Assembly (NCBI GenBank): GCA_036477795.1
Contig: JAZGDL010000324.1
Span: 1 to 26,589 of the forward strand
DNA: 26,589 nt
Source of the DNA: JAZGDL01 sp036477795
Lineage (GTDB): Bacteria > Planctomycetota > Phycisphaerae > UBA1845
Reading direction: 5' to 3'
Within the stretch, counting starts at the first letter, position 1; each line of letters opens with the position of its first letter. Below the pieces are notes generated by a model. The model had not been told where the DNA came from and did no database searches. It saw only the letters and a program-made list of their open reading frames with translations. Positions 8,197-17,699 of the stretch are shown in pieces. Position numbers and translations under genes: made by a program.

Positions 8197-11100
8197 ATGA
8201 CGTCAACCAAGTTCTCGTCGATGAGTTCAAGAAACGGGCGGGTGGCCCGTCTCTTTAGAGATGGGGGACCCGATGATCGAGGCAATCCCCGGGGAGCGAT
8301 TCCGGCGGACGCATCATCGCGTCCCCCACGTCTAAAGACGTGGGCCACCCTGCCGTGGACCACCCTGCCGGCCCTCAGCCCTCGAGCCGCCATGCTGGTC
8401 GTCGGGCTGGCGGTCGCGTTGGGCGCGGCCCAGGTACAGGCTGCCGTGTGGAACACCGGCGCTGGAACCTTCACCACGGCTCAGATCAACACCAACATCG
8501 CCAACGGCGACACCGTCAACGTCGACGGCAACACCACGTTCAACATCGACGGTGTCACGGACACGGACCTGATTGCGGTACTCGTAGTCGCCAACGCAGT
8601 GACCCTCACGGTCAACTTCAGCAGCACCGGTGACCTCAGATTCGGCAACGCCACCGATAACGGGAATGCCTCGCTCACGGTCAATGGCACGATGAACGTC
8701 GCCGGGACGGGAGGTGGAAAGTTCGACTTCAGCCCCACCACCACCGGTAACATCCTCACCGTCATAGGCACGGTCGCCGGCACCGATACGGGCAACGGGT
8801 TTGTGGTGGGCAACAACACCCTCAAGACCATGGCCAGCACCACCTCTCTCAACGACGTCACCCTGAGCGGTACTGTCGCAAAGCTCGATATTGACGCCGC
8901 CACCTCGATCGACACCCTGACCGTCACCACTGCCGGCCAGAATGTGGGCCTCGACATCGCCGAAGGGCTCACACTCACCATCGATGATCAGTTCTCGATA
9001 CCCGCCGGTTCGGCAGTTGACCTCATCGGCGCCAACGGCGGCGCCGCGGAGACCCTGACCGTGACGGGCGGTATCGTCCTGAACGGGAATGCGGCGGAGC
9101 TGGTCATCACCGGCGACACCGGCAACAGCACGGTGATCAACGCCGCCCTCACGGTCAATGTCGACGGCGGCATCATCGACATGGCCAACGGTGCCACCCT
9201 TACCTCGATTGGAATGAACGCCGGTCTAGGCAACCTGACGATCGAAACCGGTGGCGCCGCCCTGACCACTACGGTCGACGTCAACGACAATATCCTGACG
9301 CTGTCCGAGGCGGGTACTGTCACGACCGTGGGGTTGGATACCGCCGGCGGAACGCTGGATGTGGATGCCAGCGGCACGTTTACCACTCTGACGTTCACCT
9401 CCAACAGCACGATCGATCTGGATACGGACGCCATCAACTTCACGATCACCAATCCCGTTTCTCTGGGTGCCTTCAAGATGTCGATTCTGGGCTCCGGCGC
9501 CGGCGGGGCAGAGACGATCGCGGCGACCGTCAACATGACCAGCGCCAGCGCGGAGATCGAGGTCACCGGTGTGGACGCGGACAACATCGATGGCCTGACC
9601 ATCAACGTGCAGGCCGACGGTGCGACCCTTGACACGGACATCGACACCAACTTCACGGCCGTCAACATGACCGCGGGCGCCGGTGATCTCACACTGGAGC
9701 TGGCGGCGAACGTGTTCACCGGACCGATCAACGTGAACAACAACACGCTGACGGTCACCGAAGGGACGACCGGTACACTGTCGAACATCGACCTGGACGA
9801 CGGCGGAGGAGTGCTGGACCTCAACGTGACGGACATCACAAGCTTGACCGTTGACGTCGAAGCCACCGTCGGCGGGGGAGAGACGGTGACCATGAATCTG
9901 GGCGGGGTGACCCCAACCGCGGGAACCGTCACCATGAGCGGCGCGGGCACGTTGACGATCGCCGAGGCGGGAAGTGTTTTCAATGTCGCCTTACAGGCGG
10001 GTACGTTTGACGTCGATGCCGCCACGACGGTGGTCAATCTATTCGATCTCGACACCGGTGCTGCGGCCATCGACGTGGCCAACGGCGTTACGTTGACGGC
10101 CACCAACGGCGTGGATACGCAAACCAACACGCTCACGCTTTCCGGGACGGGAACGATCAATCAGGTCGACGCCGACGGCACGGCCGCGGGAGTCACGTTC
10201 AGCGCAGCCGGCACGGTGACCGCGTTGAATGTCACCGGCGCCAACACGGTCATCACCGGCAATGCCAACGGAACGATCACGACGCTCACGATGGGCGCCT
10301 CTATGGGCATCACGCTCGGCGACAGCGTCAACCTGACCATTACCAACGATTTCAACGTAGGTGCCAACACCTTGACGCTCACCGGCTCGGGAGGAACCAG
10401 TCAGGACACGCTTACGACGAGCGGGGCCAACGGCATCGTGCTGGACAACAACGCCGGGAATCTCACCATCGCCGCCACCAACGCGGCGGACAACATCACC
10501 GGGTTCAAGGTGACGGTGAACCAGGCCATCACACCAGACATGGATATCAACGAGACGTGCGCGCCGTCAGCAATCAATCAGACAGATGGGGCTGGAGCGT
10601 CGACGCTGACCCTGTCGGTGGCCGCCGGAAAGACGGTGACCACCACGGTGGACGTTAACGACAACGTCCTCCTGCTGGACTCGACCGGGACGGTGGGGAC
10701 CGTACAGATGGACACCGCCGGAGGTGAAGTTGACGTAAACGAAAGCTGCACCATCACCACCTTTACGCCGACCGCCAACTGCACGCTGGACGTCGTGGGG
10801 ACCAAGAACCTGACGATTACCAACGCCGTGACCGTCCCAACCGGCGTGATCCTGACCTTCGACAGCGCCAACGCCGCGAACACGGAAACGCTGACTCTGA
10901 CGAACGGTCTGACGCTGAACGGCAATTCGGCGGAGTTGGCCCTGACCACCGACGTGGCCGGCACGATGGCCATCGCCGGTCTGATCACCTCGGCGTCCAA
11001 TACGACCCCCACCATCCTGGACCTTAACGTCAAGAACGTCACCCTGACGGATCTGGAGGTTGATGACAGCATCAACATCGAATGCGACTCCAGCGCCGGC

Positions 11101-13962
11101 ACCTGTACGCTGACCATCGCCAACGCCGTCAACGTGGACGCCGGCGGAGTGCTCAAGTTCACCGGCACCAACGACGCCAACGCCGACACGCTGGCCTTCA
11201 CCACCGGCCTGACCCTTAACGGGGCGGCGGCGGAGCTGGAGGTCAGCGGCGACGCAACCACCGCGATGGTTGTCAACGGCGCGATTACAAATGCGGTGTC
11301 CGCAGGGGTGATCGACGTTAACAACAACACCACCTTCGGCGGAACCGTTGACCTCTCGGCCAACATGACGCTCGACGTGGCCAACACCATGACCATGACC
11401 ATCGCCAACGGCGTGGACACCAACACCAGCACCCTGACGCTGAACAACACCGGAACGGTTTCCAAGGTGGACATCGACGGGAGCGCCGGCGCCGTGAACA
11501 CCACCGCCACCGGCGGGACCATCACCACCCTCACCGTCACCAGCAACGGAACGCTAGACATCGACGATACCTTCACCATTACCAACGACGTGGATCTGGC
11601 AGCCAATCTCACGGTTGACGTGTTAACGGGCAAGGTACTGACCGTGGGCGCCACCGACGGCATCGACACCATCGGCGCCAACACGCTGACCTTGACCGGC
11701 GATGGCACGGTCAGTGAAGTTACGCTCAACGCCGCCGGCGGCCAGACGTTGCAGATCAACGACGGCGACGTGACGGTAACCACACTCAACGTGAACGGAG
11801 CGGGCACGCTCAATGTGGCTACCGGTCAAACCTGGAGCCACACCTACGCGGCCGGGTCCCTCGACCTCACGCTGGGCGGTGGCGGCACGCTGGCCACCCT
11901 GACCATTACCGTCCCCAACGCGGGCACCCGGACCATCACCGCTGCGGCCGCTGGCAACTTGACTGTGTCTACGTTTATGTCCACTTGGACCGGTGGCGGT
12001 GGGGCAAACGTTCTGGAGTTTGCCGGCACCGGTGATCTGACCATCGCCAACCAGATCGTACCGGACACCGTCGACGACGTGAAGAAAAGCGGTTCGGGAA
12101 CGCTGACTCTGACCGGCGGAATCGATTTTGTCACCAACAATGACGTTGACCTGGACATCGACGGCGGCACGGTCATCCTGGGCAGCGCCGGTTCCGTTGT
12201 GGATATCATTTTCGGTCACGACAATGATTCCATTGACGTGGCCAACACCGCCGGAGCGACGCTGACCACCTTCGGGGCCATCAGCGGCTTCGCCGGAGCC
12301 AACACGAACGTTCAGATCGGGGCAGCGGGCACGCTGAACCTCAGCGCCAGTGCGGGCAAGAACTTGACGGCGACGGCCGACAATGACCTCAACCTGGGTG
12401 GCACAGTCAACATCAACGGAACAAACAGCGACTATACGCTGCTTGGCGCTTTCATATACCAGTTTGGCAGTGTAAACATCAATACGACAGGCTCGCTGAT
12501 CTACACTGTGAACCAGGGCAAGATCGACTTCCAACCCGGTTCCACTGTTGCCCTGGCGGGCAATGCAACGCTTACTCTGGGCAGCAACACCAACGGGCAG
12601 GAGGTAATCCTTGATACTGTCGGGAACACCGGCACCTTCACCATAGATCGCAACAACTCCAGCAATCTAACCATGAATCATGTCGATCTGTCGCGCTGCA
12701 CCTATGCCAGCGCTACCGGCAAGACTGCTCAGTGCGATAGCATCATCCATACCAATGTTGACTTCACCACGAGCAATACCAACTGGATCGGCGCCTGTCC
12801 GAGCTCCGGGAGTAGCACGACGCCTCCGCCGACTCCGCCGCAATTCACCACTGATACGTCAGAAGGTACGACTGACTCAAGTGGTGAGACCACCACAACG
12901 GTCGAGACAGCGTCTGGTACGTCGGCCCAAGTACAGGTGAGTGGTGCAGATGTGGGAGCGACTGTGTCAGTTACGCTCGAAGACGGCAACTCCAAGGGCA
13001 CTGCCCTGGGCATGGCTGGCGGTGATGCGGGCGAAGGGAATGCCATCCCGCGCACACTGACCGTGACGAGTACGGCTGCGGCGGGAACGTTCAGCGCCGT
13101 CGTGGAGATCGTCTTGACGGACTCGGATCTGGCCACCGCGGGCCTGACCGACCAACAGATCGGTCTGTATGTCTTCAATGACACATTGGAAACGTGGGAA
13201 TTGGCGGGCACCAACAACGTGGGTAACGCAGTTCCCACAGACGTTGTTGGTGACTATGGCGTCCATGCGGAGGCTGGCGGCACAACGCGCGTCTGGACGG
13301 TGTTGGACCACTTCTCGGTGTTCGCGCCGGGAGAGGTGACGACATTCACGCTGCAGACGTCTGTCGATCCTGAGAGCGCCGGCACGGTGACCGTGCAGCC
13401 GTTGCAGGATGTGTATTCTGATGGGATGGAGGTGACTGCAACGGCCAGCGCGGTTTCTGGATTCACCTTCTCCGGCTGGTCGGGTGACGCCGGCGCTACC
13501 GAGTCTTCGCTTGCGGTCACGATGGATTCTGACAAGAGCATCACCGCTCTCTTTGTCGAGGAGGAAGCCACCGACGTCGGTGGTGACGACGAGGAACTTG
13601 AGCTCTTTGCGCTCGTTGTCCTAACGGATCTTCCGGAGGGCGGCAGCATCGTCATCTCACCCTTGCAGGATGACTATAGTGCTGGGACGGAAGTGACTTT
13701 GACCGCGTCCGCTAATGAAGGATTCACGTTCTTGGGCTGGTTCGGCGATGTCAACAGCACGGACAATCCGCTGACGGTGACGATGCATTCCGACCTGGCC
13801 ATCACCGCTGAGTTCACTGAAGACCTCTCCCTCACCATCGATGAGCCTTCGAAAATTGACTGTGGCGGAGGCGGGGGGATGTGTGGCGCTCTGGGCATGT
13901 TGTGCCTGCCCATGGCCCTGATCACCATGATGGGACTGCGGCGCCGGACCTGGCGTCGTTGA
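8197..13962 (+). CDS. Giant repetitive beta-helix surface protein with InlB-type repeats and C-terminal anchor
   Basis: 1921 residues, predicted to be exported and surface-anchored. The start is fixed by AGGAG (8184-8188) 8 nt before ATG 8197; the frame stays open back to 8017 but without support. Residues ~66-86 are a signal peptide core (MLVVGLAVALGAAQVQA, cleavage before AVWN), preceded by ~65 unusual residues encoded by an inverted repeat. Residues ~90-1530 are Thr/Asn/Asp/Val-rich beta-helix-like repeats, with a recurring ETLTxTxGxxLNGNxAELxxxG module seen near nt 9046, 9505, 10402, 10876 and 11179. A Pro-rich linker (~1537-1550) precedes a beta domain ending in TVLDHFSVFAPG. Two divergent InlB B-repeats follow (~1717-1788, ~1803-1877; GFTFSGWSGD and GFTFLGWFGD). 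The C-terminus has CGGGGGMCG (from 1889), a hydrophobic helix and RRRTWRR, like a sorting or anchoring signal. No autotransporter barrel was seen. Adhesion is inferred. Confidence 0.8.
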   Translation: MTSTKFSSMSSRNGRVARLFRDGGPDDRGNPRGAIPADASSRPPRLKTWATLPWTTLPALSPRAAMLVVGLAVALGAAQVQAAVWNTGAGTFTTAQINTNIANGDTVNVDGNTTFNIDGVTDTDLIAVLVVANAVTLTVNFSSTGDLRFGNATDNGNASLTVNGTMNVAGTGGGKFDFSPTTTGNILTVIGTVAGTDTGNGFVVGNNTLKTMASTTSLNDVTLSGTVAKLDIDAATSIDTLTVTTAGQNVGLDIAEGLTLTIDDQFSIPAGSAVDLIGANGGAAETLTVTGGIVLNGNAAELVITGDTGNSTVINAALTVNVDGGIIDMANGATLTSIGMNAGLGNLTIETGGAALTTTVDVNDNILTLSEAGTVTTVGLDTAGGTLDVDASGTFTTLTFTSNSTIDLDTDAINFTITNPVSLGAFKMSILGSGAGGAETIAATVNMTSASAEIEVTGVDADNIDGLTINVQADGATLDTDIDTNFTAVNMTAGAGDLTLELAANVFTGPINVNNNTLTVTEGTTGTLSNIDLDDGGGVLDLNVTDITSLTVDVEATVGGGETVTMNLGGVTPTAGTVTMSGAGTLTIAEAGSVFNVALQAGTFDVDAATTVVNLFDLDTGAAAIDVANGVTLTATNGVDTQTNTLTLSGTGTINQVDADGTAAGVTFSAAGTVTALNVTGANTVITGNANGTITTLTMGASMGITLGDSVNLTITNDFNVGANTLTLTGSGGTSQDTLTTSGANGIVLDNNAGNLTIAATNAADNITGFKVTVNQAITPDMDINETCAPSAINQTDGAGASTLTLSVAAGKTVTTTVDVNDNVLLLDSTGTVGTVQMDTAGGEVDVNESCTITTFTPTANCTLDVVGTKNLTITNAVTVPTGVILTFDSANAANTETLTLTNGLTLNGNSAELALTTDVAGTMAIAGLITSASNTTPTILDLNVKNVTLTDLEVDDSINIECDSSAGTCTLTIANAVNVDAGGVLKFTGTNDANADTLAFTTGLTLNGAAAELEVSGDATTAMVVNGAITNAVSAGVIDVNNNTTFGGTVDLSANMTLDVANTMTMTIANGVDTNTSTLTLNNTGTVSKVDIDGSAGAVNTTATGGTITTLTVTSNGTLDIDDTFTITNDVDLAANLTVDVLTGKVLTVGATDGIDTIGANTLTLTGDGTVSEVTLNAAGGQTLQINDGDVTVTTLNVNGAGTLNVATGQTWSHTYAAGSLDLTLGGGGTLATLTITVPNAGTRTITAAAAGNLTVSTFMSTWTGGGGANVLEFAGTGDLTIANQIVPDTVDDVKKSGSGTLTLTGGIDFVTNNDVDLDIDGGTVILGSAGSVVDIIFGHDNDSIDVANTAGATLTTFGAISGFAGANTNVQIGAAGTLNLSASAGKNLTATADNDLNLGGTVNINGTNSDYTLLGAFIYQFGSVNINTTGSLIYTVNQGKIDFQPGSTVALAGNATLTLGSNTNGQEVILDTVGNTGTFTIDRNNSSNLTMNHVDLSRCTYASATGKTAQCDSIIHTNVDFTTSNTNWIGACPSSGSSTTPPPTPPQFTTDTSEGTTDSSGETTTTVETASGTSAQVQVSGADVGATVSVTLEDGNSKGTALGMAGGDAGEGNAIPRTLTVTSTAAAGTFSAVVEIVLTDSDLATAGLTDQQIGLYVFNDTLETWELAGTNNVGNAVPTDVVGDYGVHAEAGGTTRVWTVLDHFSVFAPGEVTTFTLQTSVDPESAGTVTVQPLQDVYSDGMEVTATASAVSGFTFSGWSGDAGATESSLAVTMDSDKSITALFVEEEATDVGGDDEELELFALVVLTDLPEGGSIVISPLQDDYSAGTEVTLTASANEGFTFLGWFGDVNSTDNPLTVTMHSDLAITAEFTEDLSLTIDEPSKIDCGGGGGMCGALGMLCLPMALITMMGLRRRTWRR
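8239..8351. repeat. Inverted repeat with ~39-bp arms inside the surface-protein gene
   Basis: The left arm (8239-8277) and the reverse complement of the right arm (8313-8351) match at about 33 of 39 positions, with a 35-nt spacer. Each arm also contains its own short palindrome; in the right arm CCACGTCT and AGACGTGG flank AA. The element keeps the reading frame and adds a non-hydrophobic, Arg/Pro/Asp-rich stretch ahead of the signal peptide. It looks like an inserted REP/MITE-type element. Confidence 0.8.
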
Positions 13963-14369
13963 GATCATGCTCGATCGTCACACCATGAGTGAAATGCGGC
14001 GAGAGCAGCGATTCATCGTTGATCAAACCAGTTGTCCGGAGAGATTCGCCGCCCTCCAGCCGGGTGAATTCACGCTCCCATGAGAAAGAGCCAGCCCGGT
14101 TCGCGTGATTGCCGGCATCATCCCGTAGCATAGGAGCGTTTCACTCGACGGCGGTGGGTTGGATTCGGAGGGCCGGCCGCGCAGCAACTGCCCCGGCCGG
14201 TTCACCCGACCCCCCACCAAAGGACGAAGGTCGGATTCCGATACACCGGTCAGGCTTGGTCCCGGCGTAACCGGTAGTCCGTAGAGGTCTTTCGCAGAAT
14301 TTTCGGCGTCTGCAAGAACGGTGACTCTAACGTGATCGGGACTCCCTGCAAGCGGTGTTTCAAGGCCTC

Positions 14370-14812
14370 TGATGATTGGGGCAAGCCACCTATGCAAGAC
14401 CTTCGGAGCCATCCGATCAAGTAGCCAAGAAGCTGCGCTCAGCCTGGGCAACGCCTTCCGCAGGGTCGGCACATGATCGATCAGGTCGGAATCCAGGCCG
14501 TAATTTAACAAGGCTTTGATCACGGCCACATGCCGATTAACCATGTTCGGAGCGTATCGCTTCATCAGCGCGGCCCGGCACCCGTGCAGCACCTGCGCCG
14601 CTATTTCCGGTCATCTACCTCTTTTTCACCACGGCAGCGGCGAACCTCTCCAGAATGGTCCGGCAATCCTGGAAGTGGACCACGCTCAGCTAGCCCACAT
14701 TTCTCCTCGCCGATCGGTATCTGAGATATAATGGTTGGCCAGATCCTTGACGGTGATCTCTGCCCAGTTACCATTGCTCCACGCGAGGTTTCCCCGCATG
14801 CAGGTTGGCTGT
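14370..14812 (-). pseudogene. Decayed tyrosine recombinase (phage-type integrase) N-terminal remnant
   Basis: Two pieces in different minus-strand frames resemble the N-terminal and core-binding parts of tyrosine recombinases. The upstream piece (about 14810-14690) reads EITVKDLANHYISDTDRRGE, the typical N-terminal segment. It is followed, after stops and a frame change, by HFQDCRTILERFAAAVVKK. The downstream piece (about 14575-14440) reads NRHVAVIKALLNYGLDSDLI, like the helix that precedes the catalytic domain. No catalytic R-H-R-Y region was found, so this is a broken remnant. It lies ~70 nt from tRNA-Phe, the usual kind of integrase attachment site. The rest of 13963-14370 shows no convincing gene. 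Confidence 0.55.
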
Positions 14813-14881
14813 AGTTCAAGGTTGTAGCCCGCACTACCGTACTCCGGGCGGATACGTAAGTCGTAGTTGCAAAGTAGGTTA

Positions 14882-14954
<73 letters not shown>

Positions 14955-15078
14955 TTAACATAAGTCATTGAAAACAAACCGCTTACGACGATTATACGTT
15001 GCTGGGTTTGGGCGTCTCCTGACAATGCCCTTGCCAAGCTCTGCCAAACACCGGCCAGCCGCTAACAACGGGGTGGAA

Positions 15079-15107
15079 TTGACACGGGTGTTCAGCAGAC
15101 TTATCGT
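15079..15107 (+). promoter_or_regulatory. Sigma70-type promoter for the small lipoprotein gene
   Basis: A consensus TTGACA (15079-15084), a 17-nt spacer and TATCGT (15102-15107; 4 of 6 to consensus) lie ~60 nt before the lipoprotein ATG. This is the best-matching promoter noticed in the window. Confidence 0.5.
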
Positions 15108-15169
15108 GCCTGCAGTATATCCTCGGTAATCGGCCGAGCGCCTTGGCGGCCAATAGGGATGGCAATGTG

Positions 15170-15445
15170 ATGCAACGATTTACGATCTTGTTGGCAAGTA
15201 TCGGGTTGGTCAGTCTCACGGTCGTTGCCGGCTGTACCGGGCGATCAGTGGCGCGGATAGCGGACGCGGGCAAGGTGATCATGATGTCCCAGGATCTGGG
15301 CCCAACCATGACCCAGTCGACCGGAGACCATTTGCACGTCATAAACACCGCCATCGACTACGACGCCCGCGCATTCTTCGATGATCTGGATTTGTTGTAT
15401 CAAACGAACCGCCCGACGCGCCTGACACGCTGGATCGAACGATGA
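15170..15445 (+). CDS. Small putative lipoprotein
   Basis: 91 residues with a lipoprotein signal peptide: a charged start (MQRF), a hydrophobic core (TILLASIGLVSLTVV) and lipobox VVAGC with Cys22. The mature part is ~70 residues, Asp-rich in the middle (DYDARAFFDDLDLLYQ) and basic at the end (RPTRLTRWIER). No known domain was recognised. ATG 15170 is preferred because AGGGA (15155-15159) precedes it at 10 nt and the signal peptide then begins normally; the TTG at 15143 would add nine residues. It is alone on its strand between tRNA-Phe and the convergent ferritin-like gene. The function is unknown. Confidence 0.65.
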   Translation: MQRFTILLASIGLVSLTVVAGCTGRSVARIADAGKVIMMSQDLGPTMTQSTGDHLHVINTAIDYDARAFFDDLDLLYQTNRPTRLTRWIER

Positions 15446-15541
15446 GCAGGCAGTGACTTTGTCGTTTGGCAGACGCCCGAAGCGTAATCTCCGCTCCCTC
15501 ATCCCATACACCAACTCACAATTCGAACGTTGACGCGCCGG

Positions 15542-15985
15542 CTAGGAAGCCGCGTGCTGCAACCTGTCGGTGAGCCCGACGAGTTGCTCGACGTGCCGCC
15601 GGTGGTGTTCGAGGACTTTGCTTATGACCTCACCGGCTACCTGGTTCGCGGTCACCTGCGAGGCCGCTTCCTCATAGGCTGCGAGAAGACGCTTGCGATC
15701 ATCGAGCGCCTTGGGGAGAACAAAGCTCAACTCCAGATAATGAATATGAGTTGAGCCGATGTCCGCCCATACCGGGCGTGGCTCACCACCGAGCTTATGA
15801 ATCGCCTCGACCAGCCATTGGCGATGCCGATCCTGTTCTTCCACCATGCGGCCAACGACTTGCCTTTCATCAGCCGACGCCCACGAAACAAACGCGTTTG
15901 ATTCCACAAGACGGTGCAACACACTTTCCGACTCGTACTTGAGCAGTTCATTGAGAATGTCGATTGTAGTCTCGCTGCGACTCAT
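15542..15985 (-). CDS. Ferritin-like four-helix protein
   Basis: 147 residues predicted as an all-helical bundle. Candidate metal ligands are spaced as in ferritin/rubrerythrin-like proteins: E18/E20 in helix A, E49/E50 and H54 in helix B, E105/E106 in helix C, and E126 with H127/H128/H131 in helix D (EHHRRH). The exact ExxH spacing of true ferritins is not clean, so iron or oxygen chemistry is inferred, not shown. The start at 15985 (MSRSETT) follows GAAGG closely; the frame extends to 16207 but that part overlaps nuoN and is out of character. The gene begins 43 nt after the nuoN stop on the same strand and could be the last gene of the respiratory operon. A role in iron handling or oxidative protection near complex I is speculative. 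Confidence 0.6.
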   Translation of the reverse strand: MSRSETTIDILNELLKYESESVLHRLVESNAFVSWASADERQVVGRMVEEQDRHRQWLVEAIHKLGGEPRPVWADIGSTHIHYLELSFVLPKALDDRKRLLAAYEEAASQVTANQVAGEVISKVLEHHRRHVEQLVGLTDRLQHAAS

Positions 15986-16028
15986 AGTACCTTCAACAAC
16001 CGATTCGCCTGATACTGTCCGCCTCTTG

Positions 16029-17672
16029 CTACACTCCGGCAGGCCGGACTTCCGAACTGGATGAGACGCCCGGCCTGGCGAACGCAGCTTGCATTGGTTC
16101 CTGTAAGCGTAAAGCTCGCGGAACGAACAGCTCCCGCGTACAGCGTTGGGCCAGGTCCCGCGGTTGTGTGATGAAAACCACGCCCAACAGCAGCAGCACC
16201 ATACCACAGACGTTTACCATAGCCACTCCGGTCACCGGCGGCGCGAATGCCTCCCTGCCGTCATCGGTGAAAAACATCGCCTTGACGATGCGCATATAAT
16301 AAAAGAGACTGACCAGCGTGTTCACAACCACGACCACCAGCAGACCCCAGTAGAGAGCACCTCCGGCCTCGCCAAGAGCCATAAGAATCCAAACCTTGCC
16401 GATGAATCCCGCAAACGGTGGAATACCGACGAGTGACACAAGACAGAACACCATCGGCACGGCAATCCAGGGCGCCCGACGGCCCAGGCCGTTGAAGGCT
16501 TCAATCTCTTCACTACCGGTTTGCCATACCACCATGGCGGTCACGGCGAATGCCCCAAGATTCATGAACAGATATATCAGTATGTACACCAATAGGGCGC
16601 TGCCCGGCGTGAAGCTGAGTGATGAATCAGGATGCACGAATACCGTGGCAGCCATCATCATATAGCCGGCGTGCGCGATCGAAGAGTAGGCCAGCAACCG
16701 CTTGACGTTCTTCTGTCGATAGGCGGCGAAGTTCCCCCACGTGCATGTGATAGCCGCTACGATGCCCAGGCCCCAGGCTAATCCAGTGATGGTCGGAATC
16801 TGAGCGGCGCCTGGCTGGGTTCCGGTCGCGGCTGCCAATACATCAACAACCCGCAGAAGCAGCACCAACGCAGCCGCCTTGCTCGATACACTGAGCCACG
16901 TGGTGACTTCCACCTGGGCCCCCTCGAAAACGTCCGGGCACCAGAAGTGAAACGGCACCGCGGCAATCTTGAACGCAATGCCCGCAAAGAAGCACACCAA
17001 TGCCAGCCCTGCCGCAATGGTGTTGTGCCCTGCGCTTAAATCCGCCACCATGCGCACGGCAATATCACCCAGATTCAGCGTGTGATACATGCCGTACAAC
17101 AGACTCACACCGTACAACATGATGGCTGTGCTGATGGCCCCGAACATGACGTACTTTAGTGACGCTTCGGCGGCCAGCCGGTTCCGCTTGTTGAACGCTA
17201 CGATGGCATAGCTTGGTAGTGAGGCCAACTCAATCGCAATCACCACCATCAGCAGATTCAACGTGCTGGTCATTAGCGTCATGCCCAGCGCGCTACCCAT
17301 GAGCAGAACAAAGAACTCCTCCCCATGTTGCTCCTTGGCCGCTGAGCCGATAAACCACAAGACCGTCACCCCGGCAAAAAAAAGCATGAGGACGACCTTG
17401 AAGTAGACCGTCATGTTGTCAAGGATCAGCATCCCCTCCGCCGCGCCGGGGGCCAATCCACTCAAACCCGCGACTCGTGCCTCATCAGCCACCCGTAGCG
17501 TGAGAACAATCGTCACCAGCGCGCCCACCAGGGCCAACCTGCCGGCATTGCGCGACGAACGACCCACGATCAGCGGGGCGACCAAAATGACTACCAGCGT
17601 CCCCACCATAGCCAGTTCCGGCGAGAACCAGTAAAGGTCGGTGAGTGTTGGGAACCAGAAGTCCTCAAACAT
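16029..17672 (-). CDS. nuoN: NADH-quinone oxidoreductase subunit N
   Basis: Antiporter-like proton-pumping subunit of the complex I membrane arm. The product has 547 residues and about 14 membrane segments, slightly longer than usual because of a hydrophilic tail. The key residues of the channel are present: the helix-5 glutamate in IAIELASLPSY (E148), K235 in AGIAFKIAAVPFHFW, K265 in LSVSSKAAALV, and the KNVKRLLAYSSIAHAGY motif. The start at ATG 17672 lies 27 nt after nuoM. It is the last nuo gene of the cluster. Confidence 0.95.
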   Translation of the reverse strand: MFEDFWFPTLTDLYWFSPELAMVGTLVVILVAPLIVGRSSRNAGRLALVGALVTIVLTLRVADEARVAGLSGLAPGAAEGMLILDNMTVYFKVVLMLFFAGVTVLWFIGSAAKEQHGEEFFVLLMGSALGMTLMTSTLNLLMVVIAIELASLPSYAIVAFNKRNRLAAEASLKYVMFGAISTAIMLYGVSLLYGMYHTLNLGDIAVRMVADLSAGHNTIAAGLALVCFFAGIAFKIAAVPFHFWCPDVFEGAQVEVTTWLSVSSKAAALVLLLRVVDVLAAATGTQPGAAQIPTITGLAWGLGIVAAITCTWGNFAAYRQKNVKRLLAYSSIAHAGYMMMAATVFVHPDSSLSFTPGSALLVYILIYLFMNLGAFAVTAMVVWQTGSEEIEAFNGLGRRAPWIAVPMVFCLVSLVGIPPFAGFIGKVWILMALGEAGGALYWGLLVVVVVNTLVSLFYYMRIVKAMFFTDDGREAFAPPVTGVAMVNVCGMVLLLLGVVFITQPRDLAQRCTRELFVPRALRLQEPMQAAFARPGVSSSSEVRPAGV

Positions 17673-17699
17673 GTATCACGTCCAAACAGACCCCCAGCA

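Noticed and set aside
8988..12534. Long minus-strand frames (up to 411 codons) opposite the giant surface-protein gene
   Set aside because: The repetitive GC-rich coding sequence removes stops on the opposite strand. The translations are low-complexity Val/Ser/Pro/Thr with no domain.
14023..14592. Intact 189-residue protein-coding gene
   Set aside because: Only the first ~60 residues resemble an integrase; the rest is unlike any domain, and the upstream integrase piece lies in another frame, so it is better described as a pseudogene.
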